This document shows positions 1-14,100 of a stretch of DNA of 64,000 nt, one piece after another. Where the stretch lies: positions 5,176,501-5,240,500 of the forward strand of contig NC_089867.1 of assembly GCF_036373705.1 (NCBI RefSeq), in the 5' to 3' direction. Under the pieces are notes generated by a model. The model searched no databases. It was not told the DNA's origin and saw only the letters and a program-made list of their open reading frames with translations. Position 1 is the stretch's first letter; each line of letters begins with the position of its first letter. This DNA is from Amia ocellicauda. Its lineage: Eukaryota > Chordata > Actinopteri > Amiiformes > Amiidae. The translations under genes and the position numbers were made by a program.

Positions 1-272
1 TTGCACAGTTGGAACGTATAAACTAATACTCTTAAGCTATTATAAAAACAAGTAGATGCATATCAGTGACATACTTTAAAATGACAGTTTTGTTTCTGTA
101 AAACCTGATTCTTGACGTTTATTATCAGCCACAAGGAAAACGCAACTTGTCTGAACATCAGATGACCTTTAGACCCATGCCAGATACGTCTCATCTTGCT
201 GCTGACTAGCTGTAAATCCCCCCTCTTTCTGTTACAAAAATAAAAGAACAAAAACAAAAGACAAGCAGTTAC
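1..272 (-). other. FAM83A: FAM83A intron 1 (partial)
   Basis: This stretch begins right after a splice donor (GTAACT on the minus strand at 272-267), so it is the start of the first FAM83A intron. The reading frame continues open for a while past the donor, but the translation stops resembling FAM83A at that point. Nothing else is recognised here. Confidence 0.7.
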
Positions 273-785
273 CATAGTAGCTTTGTTGATGTACTCGCGC
301 AACAGGTCTTTTATGTTCCTGGATCTGTCCGTTTGGAAATAAACCTCCACTCGGGGTCTCCCTTGCAGATAGTAGCTTCTCTCCTCCATAGGCCAGCCAT
401 AGTCCAAAGCCGGGGCTTCACTCTCAGAGATGTCAGGGAAGTATGTGACAGATGTGTCAACAGACGGTGCAGTTACCCCCTGTACCTCCTCTGCTGGGCT
501 CTCCCCGACTCCAGGGGGCTCAGTGGTGTTCCTCAGGATGTACTCTTTCTCGGCTTGGGACAGGAAGTCCACCTCCCCCTCCGAAACGAGCACTTTCTCG
601 TAAGCCAGCAGCCCTCTGTCCAGCAGGGCGTCGGTGGCGAGCCGGACGCTCTCATTGTGGCTCAGGTCGATCTTGGACAGCGTGCAGGACTGGTATTTCA
701 TCTCCTGCACCCGCTTCTTCACCTTGCCCACCTGCTTGGGTCTCAGGTACCAGTTGACGGAGTGGCCCCTGCCCTCAGAGGTCAT
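273..785 (-). CDS. FAM83A: FAM83A, first coding exon (5' part of gene, 171 codons)
   Basis: FAM83A is a family member with the N-terminal DUF1669 domain (a PLD-like fold without phospholipase activity) that anchors casein kinase 1 and acts in EGFR/RAS-MAPK signalling. The translation carries the family's N-terminal landmarks in order: GKVKKR near residue 19, the block DLSHNESVRLATDALLDRG, then EGEVDFLS, a short acidic variable region, TYFPDISE and VEVYFQTDRSRNIKDLLREY leading into DUF1669. The start is placed at the ATG at 785-783 because it has a strong Kozak context (CCACC before ATG) and fits the short N-terminus of the family; the frame also reads upstream, but without similarity. The exon ends in phase 0 at a GTAACT donor. 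Remaining exons lie left of the window. Identity comes from remembered family similarity, not a search. Confidence 0.9.
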
Positions 786-3052
786 GGTGGAGCCTTGAAG
801 GCTGCACTGTCTCCCAAAGTGATGAAGCTCTGTGCTGTGAAGGCACCGGCTGTTCAAATACAGTCACCTGGGCTGCCTCAGGGGGAAATTGTTGACAGTT
901 GAGCGGTTTGAAAATGGGCGAGCGATGCCCTTTTAATACACCCTACCTGTAAGGGGTAAATACCAGCTGGGGAACCGTGAGGTGAATAGAGCTGTCAGAT
1001 CTGCTCAGGAGTGATTACCCGCAGATAAACAGCTGACCTGTGGTTCCATAAGAGTTTTTTTCAAAACTAAAGGTTTTCTTATGTAGCTGAATACAGGCAT
1101 TTGGTGTTCAGTTTATCCCCATGCTTTTATAGGCAGACTTGTTCCTGCTTGTATAACTCGTATAAGGGTCTGTATAGATGCATTTGACAACATTTTAAAC
1201 ATTTTCAGATTGTTTTTTTAATAACCAAGCTTGATATTTTAGGTTCAAGGAACATGCTTATTTAAAATTAGTTTTCCCCAGTCCATTACCACCCCTTTAA
1301 AGGCTTTGAGATTTTGCTGAAAGTAAGTCGGTGCCTGTAATTATATTAACACGATTAATATTGTGTGGTACAATAACTTGTGGTCCTGACATGTTATTTG
1401 TTTCTTTAGACCATTGCACCTTTATGACAAAACAGCAGCTGCTGGGTGGGATGTGAAGTGCCGAGAACAGAAAGGAATAAAGAGAGACAGCCTTGAGGCC
1501 TTGCATTGCTCCATACAGTAAGGATCTCAATGGGAAAATGTGTTCACGTATCAACAAATAACCTACATGGAGGCGACAGGAGACAATACTGCAAGTCAGT
1601 CTTTGTAGTGTAAACCTTACATAAGAGTTAGAGTTAAAGGGCACTATATGCAATAAAGTCTTACTATTATTTTTGTATTATAGTAAAGAATAACAACCGT
1701 TTCAAAATTAGCCCCTGCAACTCAGGGCTTAAACACCCTTGTAGTTCTTTTGTTTTGGATCCCCTTTCTTTAAATAAGGTTTCAAAGCATCAACCACAGT
1801 GTGAATCTATTCAGTCTTGAAGGTTTGCAGCGGTTTATACTCCTTGCATTCAACGAGTCTCAACGCCACTCTGCTAATATTCAGATTGAAGGCTTTTGTA
1901 AGATGTGTTGTCTCGTGTGAGGTAATTTGCCAAGGTAAAAATAAACACTGGGTAACTCCCTTCATTCACTCAGTCAAATGAGCTGGACAGTGAGTTTTCA
2001 CAAGAGAGCCACACGCAATCCACTCGGATATAGGCTGAAAATAATCTGCACGGTATTGCAAATACATCAGTAAAAAAAAAACAGGCTTTATTAACAGAAA
2101 TTTGAAATGCCAAACAGTCCAGTGTCAGTAGTGTGTTATTAGGAAATGCAGTTGATGCAGTTAATTTGTTTTTTGGTTCTGGCATTCAATCCATTTAACG
2201 TCTCTGGCAATAAATACAGGTGTCAATGCTGTAGAGTACTCTGTACATAATCTATAAGTGATTCATTGAAACAAAACCAAGATTCACTATTAATACAATT
2301 CTAAGACAAGAAAACCTGAGTTGACATCATTTAGTAAATTAAATGACAACCAATGAAAGCAATGTATTCAGCACTCGCTCCTGGATAGCAGAACTCAATA
2401 TATACAGTTAAGACTGTTGATCAAATAAATTAATACACATAAAATGAATAATTCAATTTTCGATGGATTTGGAAAACCTATTACTAATTATACATTAAAA
2501 AATACATATACACATATGGTGATAAGAATGTAAAGCAGACAATGACTAATTTCGATAGTAGACTCTCTCGTCTGTATTTGAGCATTTCTGCCACCTGATT
2601 GTGTTCTACCTGCTCCAAATGCAGGCCCTGACAGTGTTAAAGGGTCTGCAAGAGTGAAAAGCTGTCAAACTGCTTCCTGCCCCCCCCCCCAACACACAGT
2701 GCTCAGCAAGATCCTGTGAGAGGCAGGCTGTGCCATCTTCTGGCAGCTGTATTTTTAAAAGCGTGAAACCAGACACTGAGTAAATACACAGAGAAAACGG
2801 CCAAGCTATACAATAATAAACTTCTTTTTCTGTATCTGAGCACAAATTAATTAAAATCCCGTTGACAGGAAGCCACCTTATTCATTTAAAATGTATAAAA
2901 ATACCGGTACTTTCACTGGAACCCCGTTTAGCGTCGTTGGAAAAATACATTCATCAAAGTCGATCTCTGGCTGGTGACAGGAGAGTGGAGTTTGCGGTTT
3001 GGAGCTTCATGAGGGAAAGGGGTCTCGGATATCTGAAGGTCGAAGCGCCTCA
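786..3052. other. Intergenic: FAM83A promoter side and TBC1D31 3' flank
   Basis: No coding exon is recognised. The part nearest 785 must hold the FAM83A 5'UTR and promoter. The part just left of 3053 should hold the TBC1D31 3'UTR, since both genes run leftward in tandem. The first canonical AATAAA (minus strand) that I find below the TBC1D31 stop is at 2092-2087, about 0.96 kb downstream; that it is used is a guess. A short poly-C tract lies near 2681-2690. Short open frames here show no family similarity. Confidence 0.5.
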
Positions 3053-6000
3053 TTAAGAGCTGGAGGAATAGGTCGGAGGGACCGAGTTCCTGGCGCGGGC
3101 GGCGAGTTTCTGCCGAAGACCTCGGACTTCCATCATAAGCTGCCTCTCTTTGCTTTCAAGGTCACTGCGGCCCCTGTCGAAAGAAACTGCAGAAACAAAC
3201 AACTAAACACTCTTGTTTGTCAGGGTTTAGCACTTGGAGTGTTTTCGGTCAGGAACATCCTAACATTGAGACAGAGTTCAGAACAGAGGAACTGGGAAAA
3301 CTTCAAACTGACACAGTCCTCTTGCATTACTTTTTAGCAAATGGAAACGGGGCCAAAGATCACTGATGACTATCACTAGGAATAAAAGCAGTATAAACTT
3401 CTTAACAAAACAAGACAGAAATCCTATCAGTACCTTAGTGTAAATGCACGCAGAGTTACTCACAGTGTGTGGAGGAGTCGTTGGAGGACAGGTTGTTGAG
3501 GCAGATGTTTTTGGGCTCCGTTGGCACAGCGTCAGGCTTTGGCAGAAGGCCTCTGGTGGAGCAGGGAGATCTGACCTTGAGCTCTCCGAGTCTCTCTGGA
3601 ATACACAAGTGTCGGCCATTTTGCTTTAATCATGGTAGCAATTTGCAGGTCCGTCATGCTTGCTGAAAGTGAAGGTGCATGACTGAGCAGGGTGAGTGTT
3701 GTGTATACAATCAAAGTCCATTTATGTCTGCATGCTACTTTCCCCCTCCACACATGTAAACCTTCCCATTGTCCCCCCCCCTTTTCACCACAATGTGGAA
3801 TCGCAAGTTAATGAACTCACTAGGCTGCCAGCTAGAGGTTTCAATGTAGTTTAGATGCTTCATTGGGGCAATTTGGTGTGAGCACAGGACTCACCATGCG
3901 TCTCTTCCAGGCTCCTGTGTAGCCTTTCATCATGTAGCTCGGCTTCTTCCGCCTCTGCGGCCAGGAAGGCTCTCCTTTGAGCCTCTGCCAAGGCAGCCGC
4001 CCGTCTCTCCTCCTCCAGCTGGGCTCTCCTCTCCACAACATCCTCCCACTGCACGAAACACAGGCCTGCTGCTCACTGTCCATCACACAACCGCTCTCAT
4101 GCGGTCAAGAGACGATTCCATTACAAGACCAATTCATCATCTACCGCCTTTCATGCAAGATTAGTACAAAACCCAGGACTGAGCTCCTGCAAATGCAACA
4201 TGTCATACCTCTTAGTCTAGTGTAGGAGTTTACTGGTGCCACTGGAAGAACCTAAACGCCCAAACATTTCCTGTTCATAGTTTCTATTCAGTTTAACCCA
4301 TTTAATTTTCCTTACTGACAGGAAGCCCAATTTGCATCCTTTACACCTGGATTTATTTAAACCCATGGCAGTTTAATTTGAACTACAGCAGAGTATTTGG
4401 GGGATTTTTATGGAACAATATGTGACTGGATCTCAAGCATTATGAAAGAAGCATGTATCACAGGGGTCTGTGTTCCTGATCCTGGAAAGCATCAGTCTTG
4501 CAGGCTTCGAGCTACATTTATTTGGCCAACAACCAAAAACATTTGACTAACAAAACTGTTCAATTAGCCATTCAGAGCATTGCTGGAATGAAAGTCATAA
4601 AACTGTCAGACTCTCCAGGACCGGGACTGCAGATCCCTTCTGTAGAAAATGCCAGGCCCAAAGTTTTTACTCTATGAAGCATTTTGAGAACAGCCTTACT
4701 TATAACTGGTTCTGCTAAAAGACCAACAGATTACAGTTGGGTTTAGGTGTAGTCTGAGCTGCCATCGCTTGTGCGCATTCAATTACACTTTTCACTCGTT
4801 TTTCTGTATACAAGCATTCAGTGTCATCACTTGACGGGGCGTGCTGCTCCTTACCTTTTTGCCCTCCACCTCTTTCATCAGCTGCAAGAGCTGCTCTTCT
4901 TTGGCATGGGTTTCGCGGGTCAGATGGGCCAGCTCCTGGTGGCACCGCTCCCTCTCCACGTCCGCCTGCTCCAGTCGCCTCAGCACCTCGGCCTGCCAGT
5001 CCGCATCCATGCGCAGCTGATCGGCTTCGGCCCAGGACCCCCCCAGCGCCTGAGGAGAAAAAGTTTACGGCTGCGGTGATGATTTTTTAATTATTATTTT
5101 CATCGCTGTATCATTCTCCATCAACCTGCCCTATATAGAGAAACTGAGGTTACCGAAAGGTTGAGCAAATAATCCACAGTTAATTACTGTGTATTAAGTT
5201 ACGACATTGCATGTAATGCATTAATTTCCAGTTGATAACTAAAAAAAGAATATTGTAAACTCCAAGTGTTAACCTCGATGGACTGCAGACTCAAGCAGCG
5301 AGCAACGCAATTGGTTAAACTGAAAGAGTGGAGGGAGGGAAGACCAGCTCAATCACACACAGAGTAACGGTGGATAGCAGAAAAAGCACTGTGCTCAGTT
5401 CAACTCCCAGGAGTGAGAGGGGGTAAAATAAGAGAAATAAAGGCTGCACAGCTTAAGTAATCAATAGCTTTCCCAAGATACAATAGTGCTAAAAATATTC
5501 ATGAATATGACCTCAGGCTTAAAACAGCACACCCAGTCCTTTCCCTCCTTAGGGTGGGGACTCCTTTCCCAGCCACCAATGTATTCTGCCTCGGCTGGCG
5601 TACAATTGATGATGGCCTCATTGTGAAAGCTAGTTCAGCTGCTCGTAAAGGGTGCTTGGGCGGGTCGCGTCTTCATTGCTGAACGCTTACCCGTGTCCTG
5701 ATTCGTTCCGACAGTGCTTAATCCTCCGTCAGCGTTCAGTGTGTGAGGAGCGTTGGGATGCCAGCGTTATGCAAGAGCTTCGAGTTGGACTGTTTAGTAA
5801 TGAGGCTCTGTAACTGTGCGTTAAGTTCAAAGGTTGCGAAAGTATTGCAGTAATGGGTGTTTTTATTCCACATGGCAAAATGCTCATGAAAATCATTTTT
5901 TTAAATGACAATGTATATACTATATTACTGGTAACTGCTTTGCTAGGACTCCAAGACAGGCAACAAATGAACAGTTCATAAGGCATTTAGATATATTTTT

Positions 6001-9000
6001 TAACATTTAAGTATTATTTAAGTTGTTTAACTAACCTTTCTGGTCTCCAAATCATGGCACATGTCCCTTTCGAGCACTTTCTTGAAGGTGTGCTCTTCTG
6101 CCTCTGCCTTTCGGTGGCGAGAATCCACCTCAGCTTTTACTTCCTGGGTCACTCTCTCCTGCTCTTTCAACAGTTGCTGAGAACAGAGGCCAGTGCAAAT
6201 GTAAGCCACACGTTCAAACTGGCACATCTGACCTTTCGTCTAGACTGCATATGTCAACCATTCTGCTTTGAATCTATAACAAGTGTATTATCACAGTATA
6301 TCATATACACAAATCATGGTCAGGGTAAGCCTGCTTCTTCACATGTTGATTTAAGCAACTTTAACTACAAAACATACAGCTTTCAAAAAGTAATGATATT
6401 GCTTTTTGGGTTTTGTCATCATGTAAATGTGTACTTTGGAGATAAAAGTAATTTAAATAAATAATTGTGGTGGCATATTTTACAGTGTTCCATAAATAAT
6501 CAATTAAAGGAAAATAGAACTTATTTGGTCAACTCCTATTTAAAAACTGCCTTGAATTTAAAACTATAATACAATACTTTAAGAGCAGGTCAAGGCTTGA
6601 GCCACTTCCATTCTTTACAGCCCTGAACTTGCAGAAGCCAACCTGTTCAAACAGCCTTCTCTGGGCCTCCAGCTCCATTTGTCGAATCTCGATGTCTTGC
6701 AGTGCTATGGCCGTTTCCTGATCTCGCAAAGATGTCTAATGAGAAAACAGAGCTCTTAAAAATACTTCAGAAAATAGCAATGTATAATCAACACTGAATT
6801 AAGTAGGAATAAATCTGCTGGTCCTGTATGTGAGTTCTTGCACCTGTGTCTTCTGTGTAAGCAAGACAGCATAGGTTATAATTAAACCTTAAAAAAGCTT
6901 AGTGTAATGTATTGCGGTAAAGGACAGTTAAAGGGAAATGAAACAATGATAAAACAAAAGATACAAAACTGCGAAACCACAGAATGGAAACATGAACAAC
7001 GTGCAGATTCACTGTGGGTGACTTCTCACACCAGGGCACAGGTGTAGGATGCTTTTGACACTGGCATTTCGACGGACAATCCAGACCTTTCTGTCGATCT
7101 CATCGTCAAGCCTCCTGAGCTCCATTTTCTTCTGGTCCTGCTGGTATTTGACAAAGCGACTCCTGGCAGCATCAAGAAGATGCAGTTCCTTCACTTTCAG
7201 CTCTCGTTTAATAGCAGCCAACCTGGGCAAATATCATGCAGAGGTGAGGAGATTGAAAGCTATTATTATTTATGCTATGTAATTATTCATACTGAACAAT
7301 GCTTGTAAAAATGATTGCTTTATTTATGTCTGGGGCAGTTAGGCTTCAGGGCACATTGGAAAAGCATTGTGGGAAGCCTCTTTTCCATAGTTCGTGCAAT
7401 TAAATATTTTGTAACACTAATATTCATTCCAGTCTCACTCACATTTAGCCTGGAGAAATCTTATGACACAAACTTCTCAAAGGATGAGCAAGTAACAACA
7501 GTAAGCACATTGATGTAGACATCTAAAGCTGTTGGCCTTTAAAAAACAAAACAAAAAAACATTGATGTAGTGAATCGGCTCTCTCTAAAACCGCTCCCAT
7601 CTGGGTGTTTTCAAGGGTGGTACCGGCACCACACATTATCAGAGCAAAATGTTTGATTTTGTCAAAGACATTGTAATAGGATAGTAAAAAACAGATATAG
7701 ATTTTTTCCCCCCCCCTCACTTAAATACCGAACAGTATTTATTTTTCAAAAGGAAATGAAGGTGGAGCCCCGATGAGCGAGTGATAGTCACCTGACTCTC
7801 TGCTCAGCCAGCTTGCCCTCCTCCTCCTGCAGGATCCTCCTTCTCTGCTCCTCAGCCTCCTGCAGCAACTGCTGTTGTCTGAACCATGCCTCGTCCTCCG
7901 CCTGCCTCCGCACCGCCTCCGAGCGCAGTTCCTGGGCCATCTGCCTGCAGAGCACAACACACCACACGCTAATGTTGGATCAAGCAAGGTTCTGTTCGAC
8001 AAACGCCCAGCGGAGAGCGTGTGTAGATGCCTGTGTTGGCATTATCCTCATCAAACATCTGAGCCGTTCGGGAATTCAGGTGTTAAAAAGGAAAAGCTTA
8101 AAAGCCATGATGAGACATGTAAAGCTTTTCAAATGCCCATATAACAAAGGCAAGCCATTCATTCATATTGACAGCAAGCTGTGGTGTGACATTCATTTTA
8201 AGTTGCCTGGTAAAGCTGAACAAATTAGTGCAGTTTGAGTGACATCTGTGACAAAGTTACAAATTGTTAACTGAAAACCTAGAACATATCATTAAATAAA
8301 GAACAGCTGGGAACTGGGAACCGTCTCTTGGCATTGAAAATGTAGACGTATACCTGACAAGACATATTAAATCTTTGTGAAATGTTCTGTCCCCACATGA
8401 CTTATACTGCATATCGATATACAAAACTCTGAATACCCTGAATATACACATATATTATCTTGTTACACACATGAACAATACATTTAACCCAAAATATGAA
8501 TTTGTATACACATTCGAGAGGGAATTGCATACTTATACTATGTGTGACAATAAGAAAAAAAATGTTTTGTCTTTCTACCTTTCCCTTAAATACTCGATCT
8601 CCTGCTGTCGAATCTTCTCACGCTCCTGTGACTGGTATTCGACAATGAATGTGGGGTACTTGTTGAAGACGGGGTACTGCCCCCTGGTCAGGGGCTCAAA
8701 GTCACTCAGCATGCGCCGGGGGTGGATTTCTGTGGGAGTGCTGTCCATCAGCCGGTATGTCTCCTTGATCATGGCATTGATATCCAAGTTATTGCGGTGA
8801 TGAAAGAAATACTGAAAGAGGAAGAGAGGGTATATTAGTAGGCAGCAAGTTGCACGAGTACAACCATGTAGCTGGTTACTGCTGAAGAAATGTTTTCTTT
8901 CAAATCTCCAATTAAATCTACCACGAAACTGTAGACACTGCGCACCTCAAAGTCATCCTTCAGGGTGCACTGCAGGAGGGGAGCCCGGCAGCAGATGACA

Positions 9001-10960
9001 TAGGACACCACAGACATCAGCAGGAACGCGGGGTGGTTGGTGAAGACGTTGTCGAACAGCTTCAGCCACTCCTCTCGCGTCAACACCTCAGAGAAGAACG
9101 TCTCCAGCAGTGGCCAGGCGTACAGCTGGACAAGGACCAATGAAAATGACTTGAGCAGGAGATGATACTTCAGTGTCTGTCCTCTAACTTGGGAATGTTG
9201 TAAGGACAGCTTTATGGGTTGCCATGGAGATTCAAGCCCTTGCGTAGTTTTGGTTTGACTTTTATCCTGGAGAACTGCAAGATTAGGCGAGGTGACAGGA
9301 TCTTGAGTGTGGAAATCTCTGGAGACCCAGGTTTGATTCCACCCTGATTTTATTGCATTTTAATACTTTTACAAAATAATGTGTGAGGAAGTGCTTGAAC
9401 CTGCCTGTAAATGCAAGAAACCCAAGAGATTTGTATGTGCGATGTCAAAAAGTCATGACTGAGGGGTCAAGTGTATGTAAATTGTTTCCAGATCAAATGT
9501 TCATTCTGACTGTATAATCTGTGCATTTTTTGGTTGTTGTTTTTCCTTTGGTTGTTATGTTCGCCACAATTGTACTATGCCAGCAAAAGAATACGGCCTG
9601 GGGAGGAGACGACAACACACACACGTGCCGGGAGAGCATATCACAGAGCGGCCCACTCCATTTTTACAAACATCCCAGCCTTGCTTGAGAGCGAAGAGGG
9701 CAATGGCCTTAGCGGTTAGTGATAACTCACCTCACCCTGCAGGTGTCTGGTGTTTTTCAAGCTGAACATCCCTCAACCAATTTCATCCAATCCAACCAGC
9801 TAGATCAGTCAATTATGTGCTAACCTGGGAGTTTATAGGCCATAGTTGCCACAGTGCATGGATTGGAATATAGACCCGCTAGGATCCATTCTACATTCCA
9901 AAAGTCAATATGGTACTTGGGAGCCATAAGTTCACTTTATACTGTTGACATAATTGAGGTACCCCAGGGATGTTCTGACCTTGTGAAATGACTTGTGACT
10001 TGTTATGAGGTCATTTGTTGGTGAAAGAGTGAAAGCTGAGAGATGCCCACCTGTGATGTTACTTCACAGTTGACCAAGTGCTGGAGAAGGTCCTTGTCGT
10101 GATGTGCTAGAACATTCTCCGCCATGCTCAGGATATTGAGTGGAGGGTTGGGAAAATATTCAAACCAGTGCTGGCACCAGTTCACTTGAAAGAAAGAAAA
10201 ACAAACAAAAAACAGAATGAACAGGTCAGCAGGAAAAAAAAAACAATGAAAAGTATTTCTTTACAATCCATCACATAATAATTTACTATCATCAACCACG
10301 TATAATCAAAACTGATTAGCTATGATGCGTGCTTCCTTCTCCATTGCACATGAACCCAATAAATATGGAGACCCAGTAATGTATTAGCCATAGGAAGGCC
10401 TCAAAATGCAGATCATTTCCTCACGTAGTGGTCTGAAGTTCAATAACTTATTGAATTGCATGCTTATTATTGCTAAATGTTAGGCCACAAGAGCACAGCT
10501 GCTTCTTTAAGAGGTCAGTAATGTAAAATGCAGCCAATCTACTTTACAAGATACGTTATTTGACTGTACTTTAATGGGCCTTCTGAGCTTCGGTGTTGTA
10601 GAGCAGGCGATGTAAGAAACTGTGGTTTTCCAGTATTACATGCCCAAGTGCACATACTTAGAACTGTAGCAATCACTTCAAAGCAGATGAGCTGGTTGTT
10701 CTGGAACAGTTTAACGAATGGAAACGCCACCAGGGGGAGGTACTCCGTCTCGCCGAAGATAGATGACCAGTGAGCCAGAGCCGACAACACCCTGCACAGA
10801 CACAGACACCCGCAGTCAGGATGCAATGCCTTTTAACAGGACACCTCACGTAACAAATGTAAAATTTAGCACTGTAACTGAGAATTGCAACTCACTTTCA
10901 AATACATTTGGAAGAATGTAAAGTAAAGGCTAACTACAAACATGAATAAATACTTTTATG

Positions 10961-11020
<60 letters not shown>

Positions 11021-11081
11021 AAAATTGAGACTACTCCAAGTTCAGAAATCAATGTAAAGTGGTCTCAATTTTTTCCAGAGC

Positions 11082-11179
<98 letters not shown>

Positions 11180-14100
11180 CATACACTCACCTAAAGGATT
11201 ATTAGGAACACCATACTAATACTGTGTTTGACCCCCTTTCGCCTTCAGAACTGCCTTAATTCTACGTGGCATTGATTCAACAAGGTGCTGAAAGCATTCT
11301 TTAGAAATGTTGGCCCATATTGATAGGATAGCATCTTGCAGTTGATGGAGATTTGTGGGATGCACATCCAGGGCACGAAGCTCCCGTTCCACCACATCCC
11401 AAAGATGCTCTATTGGGTTGAGATATGGTGACTGTGGGGGCCAGTTTAGTACAGTGAACTCATTGTCATGTTCAAGAAACCAATTTGAAATGATTCGACC
11501 TTTGTGACATGGTGCATTATCCTTCTGGAAGTAGCCATCAGAGGATGGGTACATGGTGGTCATAAAGGGATGGACATGGTCAGAAACAATGCTCAGGTAG
11601 GCCGTGGCATTTAAACGATGCCCAATTGGCACTAAGGGGCCTAAAGTGTGCCAAGAAAACATCCCCCACACCATTACACCACCACCACCAGCCTGCATAG
11701 TGGTAACAAGGCATGATGGATCCATGTTCTCATTCTGTTTACGCCAAATTCTGACTCTACCATCTGAATGTCTCAACAGAAATCGAGACTCATCAGATCA
11801 GGCAACATTTTTCCAGTCTTCAACTGTCCAATTTTGGTGAGCTTGTGCAAATTGTAGCCTCTTTTTCCTATTTGTAGTGGAGATGAGTGGTACCCGGTGG
11901 GGTCTTCTGCTGTTGTAGCCCATCCGCCTCAAGGTTGTACGTGTTGTAGCTTCACAAATGCTTTGCTGCATACCTCGGTTGTAACGAGTGGTTATTTCAG
12001 TCAAAGTTGCTCTTCTATCAGCTTGAATCAGTCGGCCCATTCTCCTCTGACCTCTAGCATCAACAAGGCATTTTCGTCCACAGGACTGCCGCATACTGGA
12101 TGTTTTTCCCTTTTCACACCATTCTTTGTAAACCCTAGAAATGGTTGTGCGTGAAAATCCCAGTAACTGAGCAGATTGTGAAATACTCAGACCGGCCCGT
12201 CTGGCACCAACAACCATGCCACACTCAGAATTGCTTAAATCACCTTTCTTTCCCATTCAGACATTCAGTTTGGAGTTCAGGAGATTGTCTTGACCAGGAC
12301 CACACCCCTAAATGCATTGAAGCAACTGCCATGTGACTGGAATAATGGGGGTGTTTTTTGACCGGTATTGTATGAGCATTTGTCTAGTGTCACACTCTGC
12401 AGTACCTCTGAAGCACCCGCTGCAGCTTCTGGCTCTTGATAGGGTATCGGTCATGGAGACGCAGGTAGGCCGAGTGCAGCCCTTTGTCAGTCAGGCTGCT
12501 GAAGGCCGAGTGGTTCTCCGGTAAGTGAAGCAGGGAGCGCCAGATAAACATCCTGAACAGGCAGAGCACCAGACGTGTTACTAACTTCTGTCATTTTAAC
12601 AACATTCTTCTACTCCTGCAAAGGTTACAGTTAACTACCAAAGTTATTTTTTTCTGATTAAATCAAGGTAAATAATGTGCTAGGGGTGTCAGACTCAGAC
12701 AGGTTTGTGTTCAACAGGAGCTCCAATAATAGAATAATAGGCTTATCGAAGACTTTCACATTTTAGTATTACAGCTGATAAATGTGGATCTCAAAATATA
12801 TACTGTACCACACAGAACATTTCTGTGAGAGAAGTGTTAAATTAAATCCAATCATTTGATTAGAACAGTTATGTAGCCAAGAGCTGGGCTGGAACAAAAC
12901 CCAGAAGACACCCAGAGTCTGACCCACCCTGGGCTAGACCCAAATCACAACTTTGACTGACTGGCTATTCGCTAATAGTTCAAACCTGTATGCTACTGCA
13001 ATTTAATTTATTGTTCAAAGCCACTTTCTACTAAGCAACCTTGGGTACATCAAAGCTTAATTTATCCCACTTAACAGATTTAAGCAATCAATTGTCATCA
13101 CCATCAGTTTGTGAAGAAAGTGTACCTGTATTTTGCCGGGTATTCTCCAAAGCCCTTGAGTAAAGCCTGCAGTCTCTTCTTGTTCAATCCCTCTGGCAAT
13201 TCATTCTGCAGCAACGGTAACAAATTCAACAGTACATTCATCCCAAATGAGCCAAGAAAGGGTTTCTTTACATTGCAGCGGTGTATAGAGCATTGTGTCC
13301 TGCATTTCTAGAATGGTACCACACAATAACAATTATACAAAATAAGAGAATTGGCTAATACATAAACATTGCTGTTTAGAGTGACTGTAGCTTAATGACA
13401 CAAAGTCATCCAATTACATTTTGCATTGCATTCACAGTGGGTGCAAGTACTACCTTATAGGGACATAGTGGGGAAAAAAATTAGACTATTATTCTTTATG
13501 GTACATTTATTTTTGTGGCTGCTCACATTTACTTGGTTAACCTCTCAAAATAAATAAATAAGGCAGCTATTAGAACAGGACTCTGAACCACACTGAGCGA
13601 CACTGGTGTGTGGGTTAGGTCTGCTTCACTACACATCCAGAGCGTACCTCTTTATCTTCTGGGGATGCGTGAGCAGGGGGCCTCAGAACTCGAGTCTGGA
13701 CCTTGCCAGCCACTGACTTCACAGGCCTCTGCACTTGTCCCGACTTCACCTTCATTTTCAGACCGGAAAGCGTCTGATTGGCAGCTGTAGCCCTGTCCAT
13801 GTCTGAAATCACTTTCACGAGGGGAGGGGGGGGCTGGACAAGCACACAAAACGGAAACGGGTCCTGTTAATACATTAGTTCTATGGTCTGATTTTACAGA
13901 ATGGTTTAATTTGGCAGCATTTCCTTGTGAATGAGAGCCATGTAATATTTTTTTTTTTTCTGTCCTTCAGTCTGAATAATTCATTACTTTCAGTTGACAG
14001 AGTTCAAAATATGTAAATGTAGTTTGTAGATTCAATGTAACACCTTTAAAGGCCTTGACGAATGCATTTGAACTATTTACTAAACTGTGTAAACCACAAA

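Larger units (their letters stand above)
10792..12405 (-). other. TBC1D31: TBC1D31 intron 10, largely built of repeats
   Basis: This 1.6-kb intron is mostly accounted for by two TA arrays, a Tc1-terminus-like hairpin and a DD36E transposon. The transposon's truncated end lies about 70 bp from the exon 10 splice donor. Confidence 0.8.

Noticed and set aside
786..857. Longer N-terminus for FAM83A starting at 857
   Set aside because: The frame starts with a non-ATG codon, and the added residues do not resemble the family. The ATG at 785 has a strong Kozak context.
333..902. 189-codon plus-strand frame across FAM83A exon 1
   Set aside because: It is the antisense shadow of a GC-rich coding exon whose minus-strand translation clearly matches FAM83A.
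3596..3626. Alternative acceptor for TBC1D31 exon 21 after ATTAAAG
   Set aside because: It would enter in the wrong phase relative to exon 20. The CCAG at 3599-3596 keeps the frame that leads into the conserved C-terminus.
7073..7086. Alternative donor extending TBC1D31 exon 16 (GTCCGT)
   Set aside because: It adds residues absent from the human protein. The GTCTGG donor gives an exact length match (RK then TSLRDQE), although it is a weaker site.
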